Origin: Herbaspirillum autotrophicum
GTDB lineage: Bacteria > Pseudomonadota > Gammaproteobacteria > Burkholderiales > Burkholderiaceae_D
Direction: 5' to 3'
NCBI RefSeq assembly: GCF_001189915.1
Contig: NZ_LFLS01000047.1
Location: forward strand, 1 to 34,950
DNA length: 34,950 nt
The first letter of the stretch is position 1, and every line of letters begins with the position of its first letter. Shown here in pieces: positions 9,612-18,334 of this stretch. A program made the position numbers and the translations under genes. Under the pieces are notes generated by a model. It was not told where the DNA came from, did no database searches, and saw only the letters and a list, made by a program, of their open reading frames with translations.

Positions 9612-10286
9612 CTACCCGAGGATATCAATCTGTTCGCTGAAGCTGTAACCCTCGCCGCGTTCGGTGCGCAGCGGCAGTTTGCGGCCGCTCAGTTTTTGCC
9701 AGCGCCGGCGCAGGCGGCTGACCATCTGGTCGAGGTGGCGCTCATCATACTCGGCCCAGTCATAACCCATGGCGGTGGCAATCGCGCGTCGCGTAACGGT
9801 AGCCGCCGTTCCTTGCGGCTGCGTCGCCAGCAACTGCATCAGGAGCATTTCATGCTGGTTGAGTGCATCCTGTTGCCCGTCGGGGCCGTACAACCGGCGT
9901 TTGCTGCTGTCCAGCCGCCAGTTTTCACGGCCGAAGCGGCGCACCATCGGCACCATGTACGCCGACAGCTCGTCGTCGCGGATCGGCTTGATCAGATACT
10001 GATCGGCATATTCCTTGAGGCCGCGGATTTTGTGATCAAGGTCGCCGCAGGCGGTCAGGATCACCAGTCCGGCCTGCGGCCGCTGATCTTGCATGCACTG
10101 CGCAGCCTGATAACCGGCGCCGTCGGGCAGGTCGAGATCGATCATGGCAATGTCGGCCTGCGCCGCATGGGAAATGAATTCATCGACATTGTGCGCTTCC
10201 ACCACGCGATGTCCCTGGCGCGTCAGTACCGTGCTGAACTCCAGGCGCCGGGTGACCGGCTTTTCCAACACCAGAATATTTGCCAT
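9612..10286 (-). CDS. OmpR-type DNA-binding response regulator with altered acidic pocket
   Basis: The 224-residue protein has an N-terminal receiver domain (residues 1-~115) and a C-terminal winged-helix domain (~130-220, ending RTERGEGYSFSEQ). The expected phospho-acceptor D50 (in MIDLDLPDG), T78 (VILTA) and K100 (YLIKP) are all present. The acidic pair that normally binds Mg2+ near the N-terminus (usually E-D or D-D) reads E8-K9, so one acid is replaced by lysine; phosphorylation may be weakened. The start at 10286 is supported by AAGGGA about 5 nt upstream. The gene is divergent from the second regulator at 10624 and convergent with the ECF sigma gene, and no kinase is adjacent on its strand. 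The most likely role is control of the adhesin locus, inferred from position. Confidence 0.85.
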   Translation of the reverse strand: MANILVLEKPVTRRLEFSTVLTRQGHRVVEAHNVDEFISHAAQADIAMIDLDLPDGAGYQAAQCMQDQRPQAGLVILTACGDLDHKIRGLKEYADQYLIKPIRDDELSAYMVPMVRRFGRENWRLDSSKRRLYGPDGQQDALNQHEMLLMQLLATQPQGTAATVTRRAIATAMGYDWAEYDERHLDQMVSRLRRRWQKLSGRKLPLRTERGEGYSFSEQIDILG

Positions 10287-10623
10287 GTGATTCCCTTACC
10301 GTTATCTTTTGCCGGCAGCGCACTGCCATGATTTTTCTGCGGGCGGATGATTGCCGGGCTGGTCGCTTGACCGCCGTGTCAATCAGCCTGAGATGCCACC
10401 GCTGCTTTGGTGCATGAGCGTTCCGGCAATGGCGAAATTATGGCGGGTGGATTCTGTCAGGTAAGATGCTGCAAGGAATTGTTAACATAAGTTAACAAAA
10501 AATAAGGGGCTCTCGAATCAATGCGAGGGCTTATGCTGCGGGTGCTGTGGCAGAGGCGGGCAAGATTCTCCGACGGACGTTGCTCTGCACGGCGAAGATC
10601 CAACAAGGCAAAGCAGACATTTC
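10287..10623. promoter_or_regulatory. Divergent intergenic region between two response regulators
   Basis: This 337 bp gap must hold the promoters of both divergent regulator genes. I see no convincing gene in it; the short open frames are not preceded by ribosome sites. The stretch 10470-10510 is AT-rich against a GC-rich background and contains the GTTAAC repeat listed separately. No confident -35/-10 pair can be assigned by eye. Confidence 0.5.
10481..10496. repeat. Tandem GTTAAC half-sites forming a palindrome-like operator candidate
   Basis: GTTAAC, itself a 6-bp palindrome, occurs twice separated by ATAA (GTTAACATAAGTTAAC). The two copies are spaced 10 bp apart start to start, one helical turn. 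That spacing is typical of OmpR-family tandem binding sites. The repeat lies in the divergent promoter region about 127 bp before the downstream regulator. Its function is inferred. Confidence 0.45.
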
Positions 10624-11355
10624 ATGAAAATCGCAATACTGGAAGACGATCCGGACGAAGCGGCACTGGTACACCATATCCTGCAAGGCGCCGGCCATGG
10701 CTGTGCGTTGTATGGCACCGGCAGTGCGCTGTTGGCGGCGCTGCGGCAACAGCATTTTGACTTGCTGGTGCTGGACTGGACATTGCCGGACATGACCGGC
10801 TATGAAGTCATCAATTGGGTGCGCGCCAATCTGAGCGAACAGGTACTGGTGCTGTTCCTGAGCAACCGGGCGCTGGAAGAAAATATTGTGCTGGGCCTGA
10901 TGGCCGGGGGCGACGACTATATGGTCAAGCCGCCGCGGCGCGCCGAATTGCTGGCGCGGGTGCATGCGCTGTCGCGGCGCTTGCCGCCGGAGCCGCGCAC
11001 GGAAGCGGGCAAAGCGCAGAGTGCCGCCAAAGATATCCTCGAAGTCGGTGCTTACCGTTTCAATAAAATCCTGCGTCAGGTGCAATTGCGCGGCCAGGTA
11101 GTGGAACTCAAACCCAAAGAGTTCGACATCGCATTCATTCTGTTTCGCGAAATCGGCGGCATTGTGGCGCGCGACAAATTGTCGGAAGAAGTCTGGGGAC
11201 GCGATCTGGTGATGACATCGCGCACGCTCGATATCCACATGTCGAATGTGCGCAGCAAACTGGCGTTGCGCCCGGAAAACCAGGTCAAGCTGACCACGAT
11301 TTATACGCTCGGCTACCGGCTCGATTATCTCGATACCGACGATATGCCGTCCTGA
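10624..11355 (+). CDS. OmpR/PhoB-type DNA-binding response regulator
   Basis: The 243-residue protein has a receiver domain (1-~120) with an intact acidic cluster E7-D8-D9, phospho-acceptor D51 (LVLDWTLPDMTG), S80 in place of the more usual Thr (LFLSNR) and K102 (DDYMVKPP). A linker leads to a PhoB-like winged helix (~140-240), with LKPKEFDIAFILFR, RTLDIHMSNVRSKL and IYTLGYRLDYL. It looks fully functional. It converges on the CHASE2 kinase gene and the two coding regions overlap by 31 bp at their 3' ends. It is the natural candidate for the cognate partner of that kinase, although a shared operon is excluded by orientation. The ribosome site is weak. Confidence 0.9.
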   Translation: MKIAILEDDPDEAALVHHILQGAGHGCALYGTGSALLAALRQQHFDLLVLDWTLPDMTGYEVINWVRANLSEQVLVLFLSNRALEENIVLGLMAGGDDYMVKPPRRAELLARVHALSRRLPPEPRTEAGKAQSAAKDILEVGAYRFNKILRQVQLRGQVVELKPKEFDIAFILFREIGGIVARDKLSEEVWGRDLVMTSRTLDIHMSNVRSKLALRPENQVKLTTIYTLGYRLDYLDTDDMPS

Positions 11356-13748
11356 TGGTCCGGCAGCGCCATCGGCAATTCGATGGTGAAGCAGGCGCCG
11401 CCGGCTTCTGCATTGGACACGCTGATACTGCCGCCGTGATGGCGGATCACGGTCTGCACCAGCGTCAGGCCGAGTCCGATGCCGATCTGGCGGGTGATGC
11501 CCGAGCGGTAGAAGGGTTTGAACAGCGATTGCAGATCAATGGCCGACAAGCCGGGGCCGTAGTCGCGGATGCTGCAACATATCCACGGCGGCATGCCATC
11601 CGGTACCTGGGATGAAACGGTCTCGATCCGGCATTCAACGCGCGCACCGGCCGGGCCATATTTGATGGCATTGGAAATCAGATTGCCCAGCGCGCGCACC
11701 AGCATGGCGCGGTCGCCGTGGACCCAGGCCGGTTCATCGGTGCGGATATCGATGTGCACGCGCTTGTCGTTGGCCAACCCCCACATGTCGTCGGCGGCAT
11801 CCGCCAGCAACGAGGCAAAATCCAGTTCTTCCATTTGCCAGGCACGGGATTCGGCGCGCGCCAGCAAGATGAAGTCTTCAGCCAGTGACAGCGTGCTGTG
11901 CACTGACTTTTCTATGCGCTGGAACAGCGCCTCCTGATCGAGTGCAATCTGGCCGCTGCGTTGCAAGGCCAGTGTTGCCAGAATCGACGATTGGGGCGCC
12001 CGCATGTCGTGCGAGATGAAATTCAGGCTGTCATCGCGCAGCCGTTCGGTGGCACGCAAGGCGGTGACGTCGGCGAACGATACGATCCAGCCCAGCATGA
12101 CACCATCCGGTTGTTGCGACGGCGTGGCGCGAATCAGGAAAATCCGTTGCAGGCGATCCCGCACTTCGATATCGGCCGTTGCGGACTGGTCATCAGTGGT
12201 CGCCGGCGGCAGCAATCGTTGCCAGCCGATGGCGCCCGACACATCGCCGCCGACATGAAAATGCGGCAGCAGTGATTGCAGATGCAATCCACGTTCCAGA
12301 TGAGCGCCGAGGCTGTTGAACAGTTGCTGCGCCTTGCGATTGAACAGCATCAGATCGCCGCCTTGATTGATGACCAGATTGGCATCCGGCATGCTGTTGA
12401 GGTTGTCGCTGACAAACTGATGCAAGTCCAGCATGCGGCGCGTGGCGCTGCGCGCAGCTTCGATGCGGCGCTCCAGAAAATCCCATGAACGGCGATTGCT
12501 GCCGGCGCTGGCGGCGAACGGTGCGGTTGCGGCCAGGCGGTCGGTTTCTTCCTTCAGATAGCGCAAGGCAACTTCGAGACGACGCCAGCTCCACAGCGGG
12601 TATACCAGCCACAGCAACAACAATGCCCCGGATGGCGGCAGCCAGATATCATGGTGAAACAAAAAATAAGTGAGGGCGCAGATCAATAGCGTGAAGCCTG
12701 CGGTCAGCAACAATGCCAGTCGCGGCGACAGATAGAGAAAGCCGATCAGCATCAGCAGCGCCGGCAGTGCGGTGAAGAGGGTGATGGCGGCTGGTGTGGC
12801 CAAGCGGATCGAGCGACCTTCGAGCAGCGACGCCAGAATGTTGGCATGCAGTTCGATGCCGGACATCATGCCTTGCGCATCGGGGTGCGGCACCGGAAAC
12901 AGATCGCCGAGACCGGACGCCGCAGCGCCGACCAACACATATTTGTCGCGAAAGAAGTGCGCCGGCACGGTGCCGCGCAAGACATCGATGTAAGACACGC
13001 GGGTGAAATGTCCCGGCGCACCAAGAAACGGAATGCGCATCAGCTTGTCGCCGGCGTCAGCCGGCATGGTCTGCAGCGGTGGGGACTGGTGGCCAACATC
13101 TTCCAGCATCGCCAGCGCCAGCGATTTCCAGGTGCGATTGCCGAGCGTTTCCTGCAGATAAGCGCTGCGTACCACGCCATCGTCGCTGAAGTTGAGCTGG
13201 ATATGCGCCAGCCCGGCGGCGGCTGCGGCAAATTCGCCATGCGGCAGCAATGGCGCGGCGCCGGCTTCGGTGGCGACGATCAGGATTGGCAACACGGTGC
13301 GCCGGTTGCGTGCCAGTGCCAAGGCCAACGCATGATCGCCGCTGGCGGTAACGCTGTCGCCTTCGGTCAGGATGATATCGAGACCGATGGCCTTGGGCGC
13401 GCCGTTGCTCAGCACGTTCAGCAACTGGGCATGGGTACCGCGTTTCCACGGCCAGCGGCCGAGTTCGGCCACGCTCTTGTCGTCGATGGTGACGATGACA
13501 ATGTTGTCCGGTGCCGGCCGTTGCAGACTGCCGATCAAATGATCGTAGACCAGCCGGTCCGACACAGACAGGCTGTCACTGTTGCCGAGCAGCGCTGCGG
13601 CCACCACGGTCAGCCCGAACAGCATCAGCCATTCGTTGCGCAAGGAGCGGCGGCGCGGCGTGCGCGACCGGAATTTGTTCACGACGCCGGTCCGCCAGTC
13701 ATGCCAGCGGGTACGCAGCGCGCTGCGATGTTTCCGGGTGGATGACAC
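11325..13748 (-). CDS. CHASE2-domain sensor histidine kinase
   Basis: This inner-membrane kinase has 807 residues. Residues ~38-55 form the first membrane helix, followed by an extracytoplasmic CHASE2 domain (~60-325, with VIVTIDDKSVAELGRWPW near its start). Three closely spaced membrane helices follow (~328-400), then a PAS-like segment (~440-555). The HisKA box is NFISHDMRAPQSS with the phospho-acceptor H580. The ATPase domain has an N-box (NLISNAIKYG), G1 (DYGPGLS) and G2 (GIGLGLTLVQ). The start is GTG at 13748 with no clear ribosome site, 5 nt after the stop of the LysM-FecR gene, so translation is probably coupled. CHASE2 proteins are usually presumed to sense envelope signals; here the obvious candidate is the LysM-FecR protein encoded just upstream. 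The 3' end overlaps the convergent regulator gene by 31 bp. Confidence 0.93.
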   Translation of the reverse strand: MSSTRKHRSALRTRWHDWRTGVVNKFRSRTPRRRSLRNEWLMLFGLTVVAAALLGNSDSLSVSDRLVYDHLIGSLQRPAPDNIVIVTIDDKSVAELGRWPWKRGTHAQLLNVLSNGAPKAIGLDIILTEGDSVTASGDHALALALARNRRTVLPILIVATEAGAAPLLPHGEFAAAAAGLAHIQLNFSDDGVVRSAYLQETLGNRTWKSLALAMLEDVGHQSPPLQTMPADAGDKLMRIPFLGAPGHFTRVSYIDVLRGTVPAHFFRDKYVLVGAAASGLGDLFPVPHPDAQGMMSGIELHANILASLLEGRSIRLATPAAITLFTALPALLMLIGFLYLSPRLALLLTAGFTLLICALTYFLFHHDIWLPPSGALLLLWLVYPLWSWRRLEVALRYLKEETDRLAATAPFAASAGSNRRSWDFLERRIEAARSATRRMLDLHQFVSDNLNSMPDANLVINQGGDLMLFNRKAQQLFNSLGAHLERGLHLQSLLPHFHVGGDVSGAIGWQRLLPPATTDDQSATADIEVRDRLQRIFLIRATPSQQPDGVMLGWIVSFADVTALRATERLRDDSLNFISHDMRAPQSSILATLALQRSGQIALDQEALFQRIEKSVHSTLSLAEDFILLARAESRAWQMEELDFASLLADAADDMWGLANDKRVHIDIRTDEPAWVHGDRAMLVRALGNLISNAIKYGPAGARVECRIETVSSQVPDGMPPWICCSIRDYGPGLSAIDLQSLFKPFYRSGITRQIGIGLGLTLVQTVIRHHGGSISVSNAEAGGACFTIELPMALPDHQDGISSVSR

Positions 13749-13753
13749 GCGGT

Positions 13754-15478
13754 TCAGTTGCCGCGTACCGGCGCAGCACCGGCAGTCAGCTCATCGCCAT
13801 AACCGGTTTGCCAGCGGCGTTCGACGACAAACTTTTGTGGCAGCGAAAACGCACCACGGTAGCCGTCGCTGTCGATGCTTTGCAGACGTGCATAGTAGAC
13901 GCCGGCCGGCGGCAGCGGAAATTCCGCATGCGTCAGCGCCGTTTCCGCGCGTTGCAATACTTGCCCGAAGTTGCTGCTGGCAGCAGTTTCAAAAATGAAA
14001 TGCTGTCCGGCTTCGCCGCGCCAGGAAAATTGCAGGCGATCCCGTTCCTGACTGGCAGCCGGCATTTCCTGCGGCGGCAACAATTGAAATTGTGCGGCAT
14101 CGCTCCATGGTCCCTGATCAGGATTGCCATCCTTGAAGGCAATGGTCGCGACCCGCCAGAAGTAAGTGCCGGTGGTGGCGAAATCATGCGTAAAGCCGGT
14201 CGCGCCAAGGCCGCTCTGGTCCGCCAGCACTTGCGTGAAGTCGCGGTCGGCGGCGAGTTGCACATGATATTGATAACCGCTGCCGGCATCGGTCCACTGG
14301 AACCGGATGCTGGCCGGATTGCCATCGGCAGCCCCGCGTACCTTGGCGCCAGGTGCTTGCTGGAACGGTGGAAACGGCCGAGCCTTGAGGCGCAGTTTCT
14401 GTACCGCGGCAGTGCCTTCCAGTCCCTGTTGGTCGATGGCCGAGGCATGGACGTAGTAGTCGCCGTCTTCCAGTGTCGCTATGCGCAGTTGTGTTGCCGC
14501 ATCCTGCAGGTCGCGCGCACCGCGTGTTTCGGCTACCTGATGCAAGCCTTGTGCATCAGTGAAAATGCCAACCCGAAAGGCGGCGGCGTCAGGCTGCGTC
14601 AGCACGAAACGCAACGGCAGACGTTGTTCCGGCTCGGCGCTGGCGGCCAATCGGGGCGGCGCAGGCAATGGCGTCGGCGTGGTGACTTGGTTGCCGGCGC
14701 TGCTGATGGCGCCGAAATTGGCATGCACGTTGCGCGACGGGGTGGCTTTGGCGCGCCCCTCGGGAGCGACGTTGACGGTGCCTTGCAATACTTCGCTGAA
14801 ACTGCGATCGCCATCGAAATTGATGCGAAAGCGCGTACCACGTACGCCGGCAATCGCCAGCGGCGTTTGGACTTCATATTGGCTTTTCGGTACGCTGAAC
14901 GGCGTCACGAGCGAGGTGATCCGGCCCTTTTGCAGCGTCAGCGCGGTGCGCGGCCGGTCGGTGTAGTCTTGAATTTGCAGTTTACTCAGTTGCAGATTGC
15001 TGGCCGGCGGCAGGGCGAAGCTGGTGCCGTCTTTCAATTGCAGGGCGACGAATCCTTCGTCGGCAGTGGCGATCAGCGTACCTTCGGCCAGACTGGCGCC
15101 GACTTTGGCGGCCACCGTTTCGCCGGCTTTGGTGACAATGCTGACGTCGCCCTGTACCGAAACGATCACCGCAAAGGCATTTTTATCGGGCAGCAGGTAA
15201 GCCGGAATCACGATGGCGCTGCCGACCGGAATCGTGCGGTCATTGCTGATGCCATTGTGCTTGCCGATGGCCGCCCAATGTCTGGGGGTGCCGGTAAAGC
15301 GCTGAGAAATGGACGACAGGGTTTCGGCTTGCGCAATGCCATAGACGATACCATCGCGGGCTTTGGCGTATTGGCCCGGGACCGCCGTTTTAGCGGACTG
15401 CGCTGAGGCGGTGGCGCTCGCCAGACCGATCAGCAACGATGCCAGCGGCATGCCGAATCTGCTTATCTTGTTGTTCAT
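13754..15478 (-). CDS. Secreted LysM-FecR protein with fibronectin-like repeats
   Basis: The 574-residue protein starts with a signal peptide (1-26, cleavage after ATASA). A LysM-type peptidoglycan-binding domain follows at ~44-93 (YGIAQAETLSSISQRFTG ... IPVGSAIVIP). A periplasmic FecR domain lies at ~125-235, with the typical GVRGTRF at 211-217. The region ~260-560 appears to contain repeated fibronectin-III-like modules with GTYFWRVATI and GVYYARLQSID. There is no transmembrane helix or cytoplasmic N-terminal anti-sigma domain, so it is not a classical FecR. It is most likely a periplasmic, wall-bound sensor or scaffold. It is the first gene of a probable operon with the CHASE2 kinase. AGGA occurs just 3 nt before the ATG, a tight but usable ribosome site. 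Proteins of this layout are often near DUF3739 adhesins, in my recollection. Confidence 0.88.
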   Translation of the reverse strand: MNNKISRFGMPLASLLIGLASATASAQSAKTAVPGQYAKARDGIVYGIAQAETLSSISQRFTGTPRHWAAIGKHNGISNDRTIPVGSAIVIPAYLLPDKNAFAVIVSVQGDVSIVTKAGETVAAKVGASLAEGTLIATADEGFVALQLKDGTSFALPPASNLQLSKLQIQDYTDRPRTALTLQKGRITSLVTPFSVPKSQYEVQTPLAIAGVRGTRFRINFDGDRSFSEVLQGTVNVAPEGRAKATPSRNVHANFGAISSAGNQVTTPTPLPAPPRLAASAEPEQRLPLRFVLTQPDAAAFRVGIFTDAQGLHQVAETRGARDLQDAATQLRIATLEDGDYYVHASAIDQQGLEGTAAVQKLRLKARPFPPFQQAPGAKVRGAADGNPASIRFQWTDAGSGYQYHVQLAADRDFTQVLADQSGLGATGFTHDFATTGTYFWRVATIAFKDGNPDQGPWSDAAQFQLLPPQEMPAASQERDRLQFSWRGEAGQHFIFETAASSNFGQVLQRAETALTHAEFPLPPAGVYYARLQSIDSDGYRGAFSLPQKFVVERRWQTGYGDELTAGAAPVRGN

Positions 15479-15681
15479 GTGTCCTGCATCAGATCGATGC
15501 CGAAGGGAGTGCTTGCGAATTACTGCTGGCTGCGGTGTGCGGGAAGTCGTGGCGACCTCCGGCAGATGATGTTTGCAGCCCTGCTGCAGCGCGTTTTCGT
15601 GCGAATGACAAAGCGCACAATTCTACGGTGCCGCAGCGGGTTTTTTTCTGACAAATTCTGACTGTTGTCCGATTCAGCAAT

Positions 15682-15720
15682 AAAAAAGGGCTGAATTCCG
15701 CATTATGCAGAACTCAGCCC
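15682..15720 (-). terminator. Rho-independent terminator of the receptor gene
   Basis: Read on the minus strand, GGGCTGA (15714-15720) pairs with TCAGCCC (15688-15694). The stem continues through GAA/TTC and a GCA/TGC tip after one mismatch, and a run of six T (15682-15687) follows. It begins 22 nt after the receptor stop codon. Confidence 0.85.
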
Positions 15721-15742
15721 GGGCAATCAGCTGAATTTATTG

Positions 15743-18244
15743 TCAGAACTGATATTTCATGTTCAGCGTCACATTGCGCGGCGTGCCGTACATGGCCGAG
15801 TACCACCAGTCGGAGACCGAGGCGATGTACTTCTTGTCGAACAGGTTGTTGACGTTGAGCGTGGCCGACAGTTTGTCGTTGAAGTCGTAGCGTGCCATCA
15901 GGTTGGCCACGGCGTAGGCTTTCTGCTCCCAGTACATGTCACGTCCGACTTGCCAGGCGCTGACGGTGGAGTAGACCTTGCTTTGCCAGTTGACGCCGCC
16001 GCCCACGGTCAGGCGGGAGAATTCACCCGGCAGACGGTAAGTGCTCCACAGTTTGATCAGATGACGCGGGAAGGTAGTCTGGATCAGATTGCCCTGATTG
16101 TTCTGGGTCTGGCTGTACGCCCACGACGCAGCTATATTCCAGTTCGGGGTCAGGGCACCGTTGACTTCAACATCAATGCCTTGCGTATCGGCACCCTTGA
16201 CGGTGCGGGACGCCGCCATGGTGGTGCCGGGTACGGTATACCCGGGATCGGATTCGGACAGGTTTTTCTGGTGAATCTGATACAGCGCGACGGCAGTATT
16301 GAGGCGGCCGTCGAGCCAGCCGCTCTTGATGCCGATTTCGTAGTTGGTCCCTTCACGCGGCGGCAGCAGAGCGCCGTTGCGATCTTGTGCTGCCTGCGGC
16401 TGATAGATGGTGGAATAACTGGCGTAGACGGTGTGAACATCATTGATGTCGTAGACCAGACCGCCATACGGCGTGACGACGCGACTCTCGGAGGCCGGTG
16501 CGGCGCTGTAATAATTAACGGTCGGCGCATTGCTGACGTAATTTTCGTTATAGCGCATGACCTTGGCGCCGGCGATCAGCTTGAGCCGGTCGGTAATGGC
16601 GAAGCGCCCGGCGCCATACACGCTGGCCTGGCTGCGGGTGCTGTCGTAGGTGACATAGCTGCCGCTGAATACCGGTGTGATGGAACGGTTCCAGTTGTAC
16701 AGATTGACCGGTGTGCCCATGATGCCCCAGTCGAAGCTGCCATCGGTCTTGCTATCGAAATCGTTGTAGTCCATGCCGAATACCAATTCATGCTGGCGCC
16801 CGAACAAGCTGAACGGACCGCGCACGTTGATATCGATGGTATTGATATTCAAATCATAGGACCGCTGATTGGCGTTGAGCTTGAGGCCATTGCCGGTGGC
16901 CTTGTCGGCAAAGCCGTCGCTGACACCGAGATATACCGAGCGCTCATCTTGCGATGACCGCAACTGGCTGGCCGATACTTTCAGCTTCCAGTCGTTGGCC
17001 AGTCGTTGTTCCAGCGTCGCGAACAGATTGGTCGAAATGCTGCTGAAGCGGTTGGCGTCGGCTCCCGGGTTGAACGAGCGCGGCAAGTCGGTCATGTCGC
17101 CATTGCTGAAGAACAGCGGCACGCCCAGATAAGACATCGAGCCCTTGGACTTGTTGCGCTGGTATTCGACGCCGGCCGTGAGTTTGGTGCCGGCCACGAT
17201 GTCGGCTTCGACCACGCCGTACAGCACTTGTTTGTTGCGACTGTAACTGTCGATGTAGCTGTCGCCATCCTGCGCCACGGCGACCACCCGGCCGCGCACA
17301 TTGCCGGCCTGATTCAGCGGCGAAGACACATCGACTACGCCGCGTCGCTGATTCCATGCGCCGAGCTGAAGTTCGGCCGACGCCTGGAATTCAGCAGCCG
17401 GCTTTTTGCGCACCATGTTGATTGCGCCGGAAGCATCGCCGGCACCGGTCATGAGGCCCGAGGCGCCGCGCAGTATCTCCACTCGCTCATACAGCGCCAT
17501 ATCGGCCAGACTCTGTGCCGGCAGCGCATCCAGCCCGAGATTTTCCGAATGGCTGTTGACGCCGTCGATCTGGTAATTGGTGATGGCGTAACCGCGTGAA
17601 GTGAAGCCGCTGCGTTCGCTGCCGAGCGAGAACATGGTGATGCCGGGTGTTTGCGCCATCACTTGCTGGATCGTGGTCAGGCCCTGATCTTCCATGCGTT
17701 GTCTGGTCATCACGCTGACCGATTGCGGGGTTTCTTTCAACGACAGGCCGAGCGGTGTCGCCGTGCTCAGCGGCGCTGCGGAAACATAAGCACGTCCTTC
17801 GGCGGCGTCCGTTTGCGCCGTCACGGTGACTGCCGGCAATGCGGACGAAGCGCCGCTGCCGCTTTCCGTGCTGACCGTGCGCACCACATAACTGCCGTTG
17901 CTGCTGCGTTCGGCGCTCAGGCCGGTGCCGCGCAGTACGCCGCTCAAGGCTTCTTGCACACTGTAGCGACCATTGAGGCCGACGCTGGTCTTGCCCTGGG
18001 TTTGTCCGGGTGTGAAGCTCAGCAATACGCCGGCCTGGCTGGCAATCTGACGCAAGGCAGCGGCCAGGTCACCGGCGGCGACATGAAACTCCTGTACATT
18101 CTGTTGCGCGGTGGTGTTGGCGTCTTGCGCCAGCGCCGGTGCGGAATGGCCCAGCGCCAGTGCCGAGCCGATGAACAGCAAATGAATGGCATACGCCATG
18201 GGCCTGCGCTTGCCGCGCCAGCCGGAAGAAGTGAATGGAGACAT
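15743..18244 (-). CDS. TonB-dependent ferric-siderophore receptor with N-terminal signalling domain
   Basis: From the ATG at 18244 the protein has 833 residues. I prefer this start because AAGG lies 5 nt upstream; an ATG at 18283 and a TTG at 18289 are alternatives without a ribosome site. The basic n-region (RGKRR) leads into a signal peptide ending HSAPALAQ. The secretin/TonB short N-terminal (STN) domain follows (FHVAAGDLAAALRQIASQAG), then a TonB-box-like LPAVTVTAQ, the plug domain (VSVMTRQRMEDQGLTTIQQV; VEILRGASGLMTGAG) and a 22-strand barrel ending in Phe (MKYQF). The STN domain marks it as a transducer that signals through FecR to FecI, and the plug resembles FpvA/FoxA-type siderophore receptors. 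The siderophore cannot be named from sequence. It is the third gene of the fecI-fecR-receptor cluster, 90 nt after fecR. Confidence 0.93.
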   Translation of the reverse strand: MSPFTSSGWRGKRRPMAYAIHLLFIGSALALGHSAPALAQDANTTAQQNVQEFHVAAGDLAAALRQIASQAGVLLSFTPGQTQGKTSVGLNGRYSVQEALSGVLRGTGLSAERSSNGSYVVRTVSTESGSGASSALPAVTVTAQTDAAEGRAYVSAAPLSTATPLGLSLKETPQSVSVMTRQRMEDQGLTTIQQVMAQTPGITMFSLGSERSGFTSRGYAITNYQIDGVNSHSENLGLDALPAQSLADMALYERVEILRGASGLMTGAGDASGAINMVRKKPAAEFQASAELQLGAWNQRRGVVDVSSPLNQAGNVRGRVVAVAQDGDSYIDSYSRNKQVLYGVVEADIVAGTKLTAGVEYQRNKSKGSMSYLGVPLFFSNGDMTDLPRSFNPGADANRFSSISTNLFATLEQRLANDWKLKVSASQLRSSQDERSVYLGVSDGFADKATGNGLKLNANQRSYDLNINTIDINVRGPFSLFGRQHELVFGMDYNDFDSKTDGSFDWGIMGTPVNLYNWNRSITPVFSGSYVTYDSTRSQASVYGAGRFAITDRLKLIAGAKVMRYNENYVSNAPTVNYYSAAPASESRVVTPYGGLVYDINDVHTVYASYSTIYQPQAAQDRNGALLPPREGTNYEIGIKSGWLDGRLNTAVALYQIHQKNLSESDPGYTVPGTTMAASRTVKGADTQGIDVEVNGALTPNWNIAASWAYSQTQNNQGNLIQTTFPRHLIKLWSTYRLPGEFSRLTVGGGVNWQSKVYSTVSAWQVGRDMYWEQKAYAVANLMARYDFNDKLSATLNVNNLFDKKYIASVSDWWYSAMYGTPRNVTLNMKYQF

Positions 18245-18334
18245 GCTTGCCTTGTGTTGAATTGGTCGAAAAGGACTTTCCATACACAAGTCACGCGAGA
18301 ACCGAAAACGGGTAATGTTTTTTTCAAACGAGAT

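Noticed and set aside
13511..15406. 631-codon open frame on the plus strand opposite the LysM-FecR gene
   Set aside because: The minus-strand protein has a signal peptide, LysM and FecR motifs; the plus frame shows none and is a shadow.
15596..15660. Possible sigma-70 promoter for the LysM-FecR operon (TTGTCA and TAGAAT on the minus strand)
   Set aside because: The spacing between the boxes is about 23 bp, too long for a normal sigma-70 promoter.
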